Shown here piece by piece: positions 1 to 12,780 of a DNA stretch of 64,000 bases. Source of the stretch: Blastomussa wellsi (taxonomy: Eukaryota; Cnidaria; Anthozoa; Scleractinia; Plerogyridae); assembly GCA_947652115.1 (NCBI GenBank), contig OX393561.1, positions 28,104,256-28,168,255 of the forward strand, in the 5' to 3' direction. The translations under genes were made by a program, and so were the position numbers. Positions within the stretch are counted from its first letter, which is position 1. Every line of letters begins with the position of its first letter. The notes beneath the pieces were generated by a model, which was not told where the DNA came from, made no database searches, and saw only the letters and a program-made list of their open reading frames with translations.

Positions 1-1312
1 TCATTCTTCACTTTCATCTACATCCGCCGTTCAAATATGAATTATTTCATATATACTTCATGAGTTATTACCGTATTGTGTAAATCACAATCAAGACAGA
101 GAACCCAAGGAAAATATAAACATTCAGACATTTTCATCAATAACAATAAGTTAGGAAAATATTTTGAATGAATACCGGTAATTCTTACCAAACAACCTTG
201 GGAAACAGTTTTGGCTTTGAAATTCTTCTAGTCAGTCGAGTGGCCTTTGCCGTTCTACGAGTGTATATTTGCAAATAATGAGAATGGAACTCAACTCAGC
301 CGTACATGTATTTACCTGCCCACGTTTTCATGACAGAAAACTTTGCAATTTTTAGAATGAAATCATGCAACATTATTGTGCCATGGCATTATCCCTGTGG
401 TGTTAGATCACCTTATTGACAGGTATGTCACAGACTAATGGATAGTGGGCGGATAAGCAGAATCAAGGAAAGTCTGCAGGCTCTCCCTCAGATCACGCTC
501 TATTCGCTTCACACTTCAAAATTTCCCCAAACTTTCCCACTGAAGAGCGAGTTTGCAGGCTAGCAACTTACAGTAAGTTTTGTACAGACAGAGCTTTTTT
601 AGGCCTTCTGTTAACGAGAAGTAACAATAGGTGATATTTCGGGCGATGTAGCAGCTCTTGTAAAGTCTCACATGAATGGCTCGATACCCTGTGTGAAAAC
701 AATAGAATAAGCAACAGGAACAATGCCCCTAGACCCTAAAACAATAGCAACTGCTACCAGTAGAATTGCAAGCTTATGAGAGCTGCTACACTACCGGATA
801 TTCCTACTAGCTGCTCCACTGAATCATTCAACATTTTTACGTACCGGTACCTTTTGCCAGATCATAGCTATGTTGGGTTTTGATGTGCCGCCCCCCCCCC
901 CCCCCCCCCCTTACCCACCCACTAACTACACTACTGATTGTTATTCATGTTTCCCTGCTACCCTGTTTGCTAAAATAATACATACATACTTTACTTGGTA
1001 ATGCAGGTTGATACGAATGGCAGTAAATACTGATGTGAACCTTCTCTAACAATAATAAATAACAAATGAGTAAATGCAAAAGTAAGAAAAATGCTAATAA
1101 TCAATTAATTAAGTGAGAAAGCTGTTTACAGTTATGATACAAATTACCAATAGGCATGATTATTATTGATTGTTCTTTTTGGTGGGCGCTGGTCGCTGGT
1201 GCTTTGTTGTGATTTATGTTGGCATTCACAGCACAAGTAAATCAGATATAATTGAGTATTTAGCTACTCATTTGACTGATGCTGAACTGCTAAATTTCAT
1301 TTCATTTTCTAG

Positions 1313-4300
1313 GCCACTTACAGCTTATGAACTCTTCTTCAAGGAAACTCAAGCAACCATACGTTCAAGAAACCCTGCAGTAAGTGCATTAAGCTTCACA
1401 CAGTCACTGTCTTGGTTATGAAATTAATTTTAGTCAAGTTGTTTATGTTTTCTAAGAATGGATATGTTTTATTTACTGGCAATTCCCTTCAGCAGCTCCC
1501 AATGCTTCCAAAGACTTCCCACTTCCATATGTGAGGAGTGAAATGTTCACCTGATAAATGAATTGATATCTTGGCACTCAAAGCATGCCAGTGAAATCTC
1601 CTCCTTTGTGGGAGCTGTTACTAGTTAGTAAGTGTTGTACAGATTGGTTTCAGAGCCACTTCAAGAATGTGGCCCACTCAGAATGTGGCCTCTGCAGTGC
1701 TGGAAATTACTGTTGGTCATGTGACCTTGTCCGATCAAATTACAAATAATTTTGCACTGTGTTCAGACATTATATCCGGGCACTCTTTGCTTTACCTTGA
1801 AACTAGATAAAAGGTAAGAATCCATGCTATGTAGCTCCCATTTTTGAGGAATGTAAAAAACCTTCATGTATTCGTCCTACAATGCATGGCCAAATCAGTT
1901 TTTGTAGTCGATGTGATGTCCCAGAAACAGGATAGAGTTTCTGACCGTGAAACTGTTTCAGATTAAACACGCTTTTCGTATCTCAAAAAGCAAAATACCC
2001 TGTGCTGTCATGTAACGAATAAGCGCACATCAAGCAATCCCCAAAACAAATTTAATCCATCACCAGAATTGTGTGAAATTCTTTTCCACTGGTTCTCTTG
2101 AATTATAAAAAAATATGAATTAGGAAGTGGTTTGGCCATTTGTTATAAAAATAGGGTCACTGTATTACACTGTAAAAGTGAAGAATGATTGTCGCTGTAT
2201 TTTCACAGAACAAGTAAATAAATGTAACATTGGCATAAATGATAATTGAATTAAATCTCTACAAGACCACTTTCACTTTACCACTGACACCGAGCTACAT
2301 GATCCTCATTCACAAGGGCCAAGTCACCTTTACAGATTTCTCAACCAATCTTACATGTACACCATTTCTTGAGGGGTGTCAGAGACTTCAGATACTCTGC
2401 ATGCCAACAGTTCCAAAAGCTATTTACAAGTCTGTGATGGTACTGAAAACCTTTGCTGATGTCTCTTGATTTCTGTTCTGAAACACGAGTGTCTTTAGTT
2501 GGGGATGCTTGATGGTTAATCACACTGTGGACCAAGGTAAGTAAGAGGACGACTTTTCAGCTGAGATTCAATTTCAGCCAAAATAGTACTTATGTTAACT
2601 AACGTTGATTTGCCAAATCTTCAGTGGTGTCTTGACACTCTTAACAAGTCGCTCATAAAACCCACCGCACCATGAACCACAATGAACTTCCACTGAATCT
2701 TCTTTTCTGACAATGCGACTTGGGTTTGGTCAGATTCTAGTACTTGCCAACATCGCTGTAACTCTTTATCCACAGCATTCTCTGACCAAATAATGCTGCA
2801 CATTCCTCTTCTAGTGATCATGTGTGTCAGGACGAGGAGAAAACGCTCGGTTTTGTTTTATCAGACAACAATTCTAAGTGTACCGCACGAGTAACTGCAC
2901 ATGTAAATAAACAGATGTAAGCTTTGTCACCACTGTCTTTCAAATACAAAGGACCATTAAAGCCCAGACCCACATTTGTGAATGGTGGCGCAGGTTTAAT
3001 TCTGTCTTAAGAAAGGGATGCCATAAGATTTGCTGCCCAAACAGCTTTGCTTGGTAATGGTGACAAAGTAAACAGTTGCTTAGTGTCTGACAGACAGTTG
3101 AGCTTCCTTTGATCATTCAAAATCTCTGTTGCACAACTGACAAAGTGTGCTCAACTCCAGCTTGTAGTTCACGGTGGTGAACATCATCAATCCACAACTT
3201 CACAATGGGATGGTTAGAAGGCAAGATAACAGGATGCTTCTCTTTCTCTGGTAACAGTGACTTGCGCAAAGAAAACCACTAGTAGGGCACATAAATGGGT
3301 TTAAGTTGGCCAGGTTGCTGTTCTTCATGGGGCCATTCTGTTTACTTGACAAAATCTCTTCAGGTAAACTTGCTTCTTGTACATGGGTTATCAACCATTT
3401 TCCTGCCTTTTCTATCTCTAAACCAGTTAAAGGGCTATCAATTATTTCCTCTTCTTTCACCCTTGAGTCACAAATGAATCTCCTGATCCACGCAACAGTT
3501 TGTAGCAAGCGACCATGCTTGCTGAACCTTGCAAAGTCAATAAATGGCTCTTTGGGTTGAACAACACAACTGATACTAGCTTTACTCTTATCTCTCAGGG
3601 TCAACAATTTCATTGGGAGGTTCTGACCTTAAATCTTCAGGCCAATCTTTTTCAGATTCTTGCAACCAAGAGGGTGCTGTCCATCACAAATGACTCTCAC
3701 TCAACTGGCTGGCAGATAGCCAGCCAGTTTGCACATGCTCTTGAATAGTGCAGACTTGAAATAACTCCAAATGTGACCGTTAACTTGTCATTAGATAAAT
3801 CGTGGGTGTGGCCTTGGGGTCCAAATCTCTTCAAAGGTACCAATGCAAATCTCCATCTTCTTCCTTTAACTGAATCTGCAAAAACATCTTCTCTATATCA
3901 CCCATAATTCCCAGATGATTCTTTCGGAAACTCAGAAGGATCCCAGTGAAATCTAACTGAAATACAGGACCTGCTTCTAGCAGCTATTGGGAGACACGCC
4001 ATTACTATCTTTCGCTGATGCATTTAGCACAACAAGTGTCTTGGTTGTCTGCTTGTCTTCTCTGGTGACTGCATGATGAGGAAGATAGAACACAGGACAC
4101 CCATCTGGTAGTGTAATTTGATCACAAGGCACTTCCTCAGCAACACCACTCTCAACATACTTATTAATTGCATCTCTGTAGGAACTGGCCTTAGTTGGCT
4201 CTTGGAGCAGCTTCTTTTCTAGATTGTACAGCCTACTTTTGCTTGCTTGTAATTATCTGCCAATACAACTTGATCTTCCTTCCATGGTAAAGAAACTTCA

Positions 4301-7300
4301 TACCAACCTGTTTGTACATCGATGTTTCTTTAAACTTCATTAAGACGATATCTCCACTGTCGGTAGCAGAAACTGAACTTTCAGGCCTAATACCAATGGA
4401 CTCCAAATCCCAGAACTTCTGAGGTGTTTCATTCAATTGTCCCCCAACATCAATTTGAACATTCATAGACACAGTGCATTTTTGGTCATGACCACCTGTT
4501 GGTCCATAGAAGACCCAACCTAAAGTTGTGCAAATTGTAACTGTTTTATTGGAGCCGCCTCTTACAATGTCTTCTCTTACAAAGGAATAATATACCTGGT
4601 GTAGTGAGTGCCTCAATACATTGAAGCTATCCAGGTTTGTCAACAGGTGCCACAGTGAATGTAATTACAAATTCATGCAGAGCAAACTACGAATGTAAGA
4701 TAGTACTTCAATCAATACTATGGCACAAATATGGCACAAATTACCATTTGAATATGTTCAAAATGCGCCTTATATCTAAAATAACATAGTTCAGACTGAC
4801 TACATGCTGCAGGGTCTGAAATTGAGCGCCAATGTGACTAAAATTTCATCTGTGGCGGCTAAAAGTTCAGGTTTAGTCGCCAAATGCCGACTACATTTCT
4901 TTGTATTGAAAGATATTTGCTTCTTAAGCATTCAAAATAAGAAAAGAAGTAATTAAAGGCCTTTCAAATAAGCTTATTTTTAAATAGCTTGTTTTTTCAT
5001 TTCATAGGCACTTTAAAGTCAACATTTTGTACTCAATCCTACTGTACCATTAGATACGCAACCAGGTTTCGTTGTCTGTGTTTGCAAGACAGTAATAGTA
5101 TGGGAGGGTCTGAGTTTTTTCGGGTCTCCGTTTTTGAGACATGGAGGGTCTGAGTTTTTCGGGATTGAGGTGTGAGTTTTTGAGAAACCCACAACAGCAG
5201 AGGTTAGTTTCTACCTTTTATCTGGATTGGGAAAATCAGATCACTGTGTTAAATATAGAATTCAGTTGCTTAATATTATTTATAAGGATAATTTATTGAT
5301 GCTAAATTCTCAACAGGCGCAGTTTGAAGACATAAAGAAAATTGTCGACCAGTTGTGGGAAAGTTTGAATGAAAACCAAAGAAAGGTTTGTCTGTACCTC
5401 TTTTACAAGTTACTGTGATATTTTGTGAATATGTAGATTGTGTGTGAAATTTTTTCTACTGATGGGAGAAAGAATCCTCCGTTCAAATATGTCTTTCATA
5501 TATTCATAACATCAAGGCCTAAACTATTGTGAACCACCTTAAGGTGTTTTTTTCCTTTCTTGGTAACATATTCAGAGAACCCACCCTTTTTACATCTACA
5601 AGTCATTACTAAATCATAATCTCACAGTGGTGGAAGGTTTAGAAAAAGATCAGTCTGCAGTTTGTCAGAAGCTGGGAGACACAAAGGAAAAACTATGACA
5701 AAACCACTGGTTAAATTTATGAACAAAATATCTGAAAAGTTGTAGATATGCATCTTTATTGACGATTTAGCAAGAAAACATTGAACAGTAGAGAAACTGA
5801 ATGGATCGAGAGGTTATTCTGTGACAAGTTGTCTACACTCAGCCTAATTACATTTACTGCAGTTCAAAAAGAATATAAAACAAAGTAATGAACTCTTTGA
5901 ACAAATGCATTAACTTGTTTCTGAAAAGTTTTCTAAGAATTTTAGATTAATAAATATTTATTATTAAATATTATTGAACTGGTCGAGTTTCAATAAAGGA
6001 ACCCAGGAACAATAACCAATAAAAACTTGCCCTAGTTGACAGGGCATGTGAGCACCCATTCACAGGTTACGTATTATTTTTAGGGTCTGCAAGAGAAAGC
6101 ACAACAGGAATACCAAAAAGCTCAAGAAGAACAAAGAGCTAAGAAATTATCACAAGTGGTATGCTGTATTCCAGAATTAAACATACTGGACATCTAGCTG
6201 TCAGAGCATTTTCTAAGTGATCACCTCCTGTGTGGGACCACTATTCCAAAAGTATACCAAAATTTCCCCAGTCCATCACTACAGCTATAACCTCACATGG
6301 GTGACTGTCACAACTTTTATGGCTGTATGCTTAGAAATTCTATTTTTGTATTGTTTTAACCACTTTGGTAAGCAACCACTTAACTTTATCAACTTACCTA
6401 TGGACCAGTTCAAGATACTGTGATAGGTAAATGTTTTTACTTGCTTCAGAACATATTTTTCTTACAGCTGATGTTTACAAGTAGCTGTAGTAATATTGTT
6501 CATTGCAACACTGTTGTTATTGCAATTTTGGAATTGCACTGGGTACACTAGAGTATTAAATATGTTCTTGAAGTATAAGCTTTATCTTATTTATAGACGA
6601 ACGTTTGCATGGATTCATCCTCTGTTCAAATGACTACAGACTATGGCTTAAAATTTAGACTCTCTATGGTGTGCCTTCTCATAAGCAGACATGCATGTGC
6701 TTTCATGTTCGGTTTCATAAGGAAATATTTGAACTTATATCACACTTAGAATGAGACTGGATTGCTTCAGATTTAGACTTGCTCCAGTTTTCATATTGGC
6801 ACTAATGGGCTGTTTTGCAGTTTATTTTCAGTCACATGGCACAAAAATAACACCTGGTTGGTTAGAAAGCAGCTATGTGCTGGATATAAAAAAACAAACC
6901 AATTTCTTCATGTCCCAGCACGTAGCTTGCTCACCAGCAAGGTGTTATTCTGTACCACATTACTGTAAGCTATTCACTATTGGTGTCTAACACAAAATTA
7001 CGTAGAAGAATTAACATTCATATCTGCTTTACAAATTTTTCTTCAGGATGAACCAAGTCCAAAACTGAGGAAAGTTGATAAAACAGATAGCACTGTAGTG
7101 ATTGACAGTGCTGCAGGTGCTGCTGTACTGGACAATAGCAATGATTCCTGTGCAGCTGCTGCTGTGGCGGCGGCTATACCCAGTAAACCCTTTAGTCTTG
7201 CTCAAAGTCACATTCCTATGGCTGGGAAACCTGTAGCAACTGTACCTCCAATGGCAACTAGCAAAGCAATCAGTAGTACTCAACCAACCATCCAACCTAA

Positions 7301-10300
7301 GCCCAAGGTCAGTTTGTACATCTGTTAAAGGGACACTGTCATGCCTGATTTTAGGAATTATTGTGCTGTAATTTCCATATTATTGTGTGAAATGTCACCA
7401 AATACACGAATAAATTTGATAAAAAGATTCCACATAACAAGATAGAACAAGTATTTTGGGGAAGTAGTACAGGATTACAAGGATGAAGTGGATTGCAATT
7501 TACCAAAATTTATTTCTTGTTAGTTGATATTTCTTTGCTTTTACCACTTTTAGCATTTTTTCCCTTCTATTGCAAGACAATAAAGCACGATTACAACAAG
7601 TTACAGGCCACACTTGTTAAAATGTGATATATCAGGCATGACAGTGTCCCTTTAAGAGTAACCTGACAAGCTGCATTGAGTAACAACACTGGTACTTTTT
7701 GTTTTGCTTACCAATTACCTTCAGGTGTGTCTGCAGTAGTGCACCCAAGTTATTTCGCAGATAATATATACTACCGGTAGTTATGCAATGGTTTCTCATG
7801 GCATACCATGAGATATCCCACGAGTGACTTGATTTTTCAGTACACACACTCGCCTTTAATGTTTCCGTATCCAGTTAAGATTCCTCTGTCTGCTTTTCGG
7901 ATAGCCCACAGAATACAGCATAAATAACTCTGAGTTGTCCTGGCATTGTCCTGGCGTTTGTAAATCATAGAGAATTCTTGTGCCAGACTATTTGTTTTGC
8001 AGGAACTTGCAATCCAAAGTTGTTTTATCGGTTCCTGGGTTTTTGGTCATTGTTTGGGTAATTCCTTGACATCTACGCCCAGTTTTCCGTCTCTGGTATC
8101 AATTATTTCCAAAGATTTAAACTGAAGGAATTATTTGTTTCTTCATTCAAATTTGAACATTTTCCCACAAAATTTAAAATGAATGAAAAAAACGTTTAGA
8201 ACAAAGTCAAAATTACAAGGATTTGTATGGAGTCACTGAAACATGACAGGGCCAATATCTGACCCCCAAATTGAAATAAGATGCAAGTAGGCATTCTTCA
8301 TCATGTTCTTTCTGAAGATCTTAACGAATCCCATAATTTCAAAAATTTAAATATTTGTGACGTCACACTTTACCACTCAATAGTCAACTGTATTTCTAAT
8401 ATATCCTTATTAGAATAATACACTAAGACGTATTATCAATTATCTAGATGGACTACACAAATGTCATGATCAATTTAATATGTACTCATTAGTTCCTGTA
8501 TTATTTTGTTTTTTGCTTGATTCTCTGTTTCTCTACCCACAGAAGGGCAAAGTGACTGTGAACCCAATAAGCCAGCGTATATGTTTGTGTGATGGTTGTA
8601 ACAAGCCAGCACGTACAACCAAGGAACGTGGCACTCAGTACTGTAGCAATGAATGTATTGTCAAACACTGCCGGTATGATTATTACCTTTTACAAGTACA
8701 TTAAACACAGTTATGCTGAATTATACACTTCATGGATGAATGCCATGCGTCACACCATACATTCCGTATTTCCAACCACATGTACTTGTTATACTTCACT
8801 TGGTGCAGTTGATGTACTTGCATTGCTTGGTGCACTTGACTTAATCGCTTGCAGTGCAATGCATGATACCATTGCCACTTGAGAAAGTTTTTCATCTTTT
8901 GCTGGCTTCTATTTGACCTGGCCCATCAAAACATGGGATTGCTATCGAGGGCAGAGATTTTAACTGTAGTTGTCAAATCTGCCATTGATACCACAGCTGT
9001 GGGAATGTCACAAGTCTTAACCTGTGAATGTGGTAGTATCACATTTTTTATTGGCCACTGAAAACAGAAGCCAACAGGAGTCAAAAAGTTCTCAAACTTT
9101 ACTGGGTGATAACAGTGGCATGCATCACTTGCTTGGTACATAGAAAGCATTTGTAGAAAGGCTTAAGGTGGCTGAACACAGTTTCTCTGCAGCTGGTTGG
9201 TCTGTGGTATTCCATGGTGAGGCTTTTAAAAATAAAAGCAATCATGGTGTCCAAGTTGGCAGCAAACTTATCTCAAAAAGTCTTGCCAGCTCGTAAACTG
9301 TGGTTTAGAGTTTTTTTTTTTGTATTTCAAAAATGGGTAAATTTATGGCCAATGCATGCTCAGTGTGTTGCACAATTCAGGGTGAGCGCTTCCTTAAACA
9401 AATTGAATTTTTTTGAAATCCAGTCATTAGAAATTGATTATTTTTTACCTGCCTTCAAACAACATTATGACTCAAACACCTGAAGTAAGAATTAAAATAT
9501 GACAGAGGAAATCAGCAATACAATTTAAGTTCAACGAAATGTTTATAAATAAATAAAAAGCTTTCTGTCAGAATCACATGAAGTTCCTGCCATAGAGACA
9601 TCATGGCCATGGCTCCATTAACATATGGACATTTTTTTAGGTTGCATTTGATCTCTACCATTGGCATGGAAATGGCCCATTTTACAAAAACAAATTCAAC
9701 AGTATTGTATAATATACATGCCAAATATGGGCTCATCAGTTGCAAGCATTTAATTGTGGCCTCATGATGAAGTGCAGGTACCCAAATCTTCCAAAACTGT
9801 GTTCAGCCACCTTAAATTATGTAACTGGTAACAAGGGTCCACAATAGGGTTCTCAAACATTTGTTATCTTTGCCCTCATATCAGGACCTTTATCAGTACA
9901 GAATACTGTAATGCTGTTTGTTCTTCTTATGCTTGTGCTTATGTCATTATGCCTATGCTTATGCACTTATGAAAACCAGCCTTAAAGTGCCTATGAAGTA
10001 CACATTTTTTTTGCACATTTTTGTAGTATAATTGTACCCTTATTCCAAAATGACAAAAGAAATTTGGTGGAAAGCAAAGAAAATCCATTTTTTTGCTGCT
10101 TGAAGTTCGTAAATAGGGGGTTCCGGAGACTGGAAACGAATTAAGTCTTGATGATGTAGTTACTGGTTCCAGCGTGTTGTTTACACATAGTTTCCTGTTG
10201 CTTTTGAGTGAACTTCTTCCAGTCAGAGGACTATAGCTTGTATTTTCATGGACCAAATTTCAACTATGTCTGTCAGTAACGATTCTTCGCTGGAAATTTA

Positions 10301-11456
10301 GATAGTTGGACATACCCAACGGCCTTATGTGCGTTATGTGGACGAGCCGATCGCTCGTGACATTTGTTCATTTGCCGTTGATCTGTTTGTTAATTTGGTC
10401 TTCTGACGTATTTTGCTTCACATTAGTTTCTTAAGGGCGCTATAAACTGTAATGAGCACTAGCAGCCCTGGTGCGAGCTTGACCAACATGCACTCGCACC
10501 TGCTTCCTGGCTAGCAATTCTCACAAAATCTGATATCTAGGACATCTAAGAAAATCGAAAGGCTGTAAACAGACTAAAAATTTCAAACTTGAGTCAGTAA
10601 AGCTCAATCTTGAGGGAAAGCTTAACCTCTTGTCACTGTACCAAACGGAGACCAGTTCAGCTGCACTAGCGGGCACAAAGTTCATATAAGGTCTGCCTTG
10701 ATCATACTTTCAGATATCTCCAGATAAATCATGTTGAAAGATCACCAGATCAGATGTAGAAAGGATAAATAAATGCCGACTCACGTGACAGTTTCTTTTA
10801 AGACCTTTTCTGAAGGCCTTTAGAAGTAAAGCATATCTACTACATCTGTCCCGCAGAGATCGGTGCAGTTGATATTGGTGTGGCCATACTGGCCAGACCT
10901 TCCACGACAATCCAGCTTTAAGATCAGAAGACTAGACAGCGAAAGTGACCTCTGTGATTTGATACCCCTTTCTTATGACGGAATAAACACCGGAAAATAG
11001 CAATGGCCAATGTAAAATCAAGGTGACAATGGATAAGTTTGACAGGCTAAACTTCCTTGAGATTACTATTTATTAATTGAAACCTGACACAACTACAAAT
11101 CCCATATCCCGCTAGTTTTTCTTTACGATTGTTGCATCCCGACCGCCCAATATCCTGAAATCCCGCTCTCGCTTGGAAATTAAATGCCTGCTTCCCGCTC
11201 CTGTTTTCCGCTCGCATCCCGAATATCGCTTATCAATTAGCCAAATCCTGCATCCCGCAAAACCTATTGTGGACCCTCTGTAACTGAGATTAAAGTGTGA
11301 CTAGGATGTTAATTGGTAGGCACTGATAGAGGATAAAAACTGAGTGGGTTATAATGTTGTTTGAAAGTATTGTTAATGAGTTTTATTGTTCTGTCTTTTA
11401 GAATGGTTTTCACTGTGTGGGTTGAACAGAGAAATGTGAAATCAGAAGCCACTTGA
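1313..11456 (+). CDS. TOX-family HMG-box protein (3' part of gene)
   Basis: This is a nuclear DNA-binding protein with one HMG box of the TOX type. The visible coding exons are 1313-1379, 5317-5385, 6084-6158, 7047-7307, 8543-8673 and 11402-11456; all join in frame with AG/GT borders. The first three exons encode the HMG box (PLTAYELFFKETQ, IVDQLWESLNENQRK, GLQEKAQQEYQKAQEEQ). The fourth is a low-complexity Ala/Ser/Pro region. The fifth carries a Cys-rich motif (CDGCNKPARTT..YCSNECIVKHCR), and the last exon completes it with MVFTVWVEQRN and a TGA stop. As I recall the family, this tail matches the conserved C-terminus of TOX4/TOX3-like proteins, which supports orthology. The 5' exons, including the start, lie outside the window or were not found: exon 1313 begins on the third base of a codon. 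The exon 3 donor could also be at 6156. Confidence 0.85.
2240..4650 (-). mobile_element. Decayed BEL/Pao LTR-retrotransposon remnant
   Basis: Reverse-strand reading gives, in order, pieces of a BEL/Pao polyprotein. A segment with LGWVFYGP and KFWDLESIGI lies near 4640-4230. A reverse-transcriptase start with YLPHHAVTRED and VVLNASAKD lies near 4200-4000. An RNase H/connector segment lies near 3610-3200. An integrase piece with IIWSENA and IQWKFIV lies near 2820-2620. Frames are broken between the pieces and no LTRs were recognised, so this is a dead internal fragment. It sits antisense in the intron between the two halves of the TOX HMG box. Confidence 0.75.
4945..5016 (-). repeat. Fragment of TTAA-flanked MITE (AGTGCCTATGAAGT family)
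   Basis: The sequence ends in TTTCATAGGCACTTTAA, the terminal repeat seen complete at 43927-44715. Only one end is present here. Confidence 0.6.
7325..7655. repeat. TTAA-flanked MITE, AGGGACACTGTCATGCC ends
   Basis: The terminal inverted repeat AGGGACACTGTCATGCCTGA pairs with its complement at the right end (about 7631-7651). TTAA is present immediately outside both ends (7325-7328 and 7652-7655). There is no coding capacity. It lies just 3' of TOX exon 7047-7307. A TTAA duplication fits Kolobok- or piggyBac-type mobilisation; the ends do not show which. Confidence 0.8.
9163..9815. repeat. TTAA-flanked MITE, GGTGGCTGAACACAG ends
   Basis: The left end GGTGGCTGAACACAGTTT and right end AAACTGTGTTCAGCCACC are inverted copies, each bounded by TTAA (9163-9166 and 9812-9815). 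The short open frames inside show no recognisable domain. Confidence 0.8.
9982..10060 (+). repeat. 5' fragment of AGTGCCTATGAAGT MITE family
   Basis: TTAAAGTGCCTATGAAGTA matches the left end of the complete copy at 43927-44715. No matching right end was found nearby. Confidence 0.55.
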
Positions 11457-11989
11457 TCCAGTGGATAAAGCTGTTTAGAGTTCAGATTAGGGATAAAAAA
11501 ACTTCATAAATTTATTTATTTACAAAGAAACACATTGGGTTGATATGTACATGTAACTGTTTCCATCAATCAATTAATTAAGCATTCAATACTGAACAGT
11601 ATTACATGGCAAGCATAAGACTACTCTGAAGCTTGCTGGAAATGATTAGTATGATTGTGAGAAGGACAAGGAGGAAAATGTTGCTTATAATGAAAATCAC
11701 ATTTTTCCAAACAGGTTGAAGATAACTTTAGTCAAGCTTTTTGTATATTTGAAACTCTGTTATATTATTGTAGCAGTTTAGTTAGTAGTGAGACATGCAA
11801 TATTATGTGATGCTTACCTTGCTTCCTGATAAATAATTTGATATTACTGGACAAATATAAGCACTGGACAAATATACAAGCACAAGCTGTTGAGTGGGAA
11901 ATTGATGGGTTGAAATTTGAGAGGATGTTGTGGCTTTTAGTGGCACAATTTCACAAAGAATTAAAGATGGCCTGCAACAGTCTTGAGGG

Positions 11990-12540
11990 GAAATGTTCAG
12001 AAGTGTTTTATATTTCTCTTACTGCTACTTGTTACAGCGTTCAATATGCAATATAGTCAAAATGAGCGACCAAGTACCTAGGAAGGGACTGGGCACTAGT
12101 AATTTCAGCAGAGTTTTTCTCAAAATCTATCAGCATGACCTCACCTCAAAATTTCAGAAAATAGTAATTGGCTTTGATTATACATTCATGCAAAATAAAA
12201 TAAAAATCTATAAGACAGATTTTTTGCTATTTTTAAAATAGGGAAAAAATTACATTTTCCTATTTTGCTAAAAATCTACAAGTTTTACAGATTTTTACTT
12301 TTTTTGGCATGACTGTTTAATCAAAGCCAGTTACTAATTTCTGAAATTTTGAGGTAGGGTCAGATTTTGAGAAAAACGCCATAGAAAGTATTAGTAACCT
12401 GTTGCTTTTTATGATCTTTGGCACTCGATTGTTCACTTTGGCTGTTTATTAGCCTTTTTCTTTCAAATGTTGCATATGATTGTTGTACGCTGTAACAAAG
12501 AGTAATAAGAGAAAGATATAACACTTATAAACATTTAACA
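11990..12540. repeat. Long imperfect palindrome (MITE-like)
   Basis: Sequence near 12013-12060 (GTTACAGCGTTCAATATGC) recurs inverted near 12475-12500. The inner segments 12110-12185 and 12310-12385 are also inverted copies (AATTTCAGAAA..TAATTGGCTTTGATTA). The centre is AT-rich. No coding sequence is present. Confidence 0.6.
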
Positions 12541-12600
12541 AAAGAGTTAGGCTCATTCACTCCCTCGAAACTGTAGAAAGCCACCTTAAAGTGCCTGGAT

Positions 12601-12780
12601 ACTTGGGGAGCGAGGGTGGCACAGTGGTGGGAATGCGCCCAGTGCCATATGTGGGTTGAGTTTGTTGTTGGTTCTCTCCTCGCTCCTTAAGGGTTTTTCC
12701 TTTGGGTCCCCGGTTTTCCTGCCTCCTTAAAAACCAACATTTCTAAATTCCAATTTGACCTGGAGGCCGAGGCTCTAAAT
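12601..12780 (+). repeat. tRNA-derived SINE
   Basis: The head GGTGGCACAGTGGTGGGAATGCGCC resembles an RNA polymerase III A box. It is followed by a body with GGTTTTTCCTTTGGGTCCCCGG and CTCCTTAAAAACCAACATTTCTAAATT. I recognise that body as common interspersed coral repeat sequence (from memory). Confidence 0.6.

Noticed and set aside
890..911. Poly-C tract as a regulatory element
   Set aside because: Simple homopolymer with no conserved context; similar runs occur near 13625.
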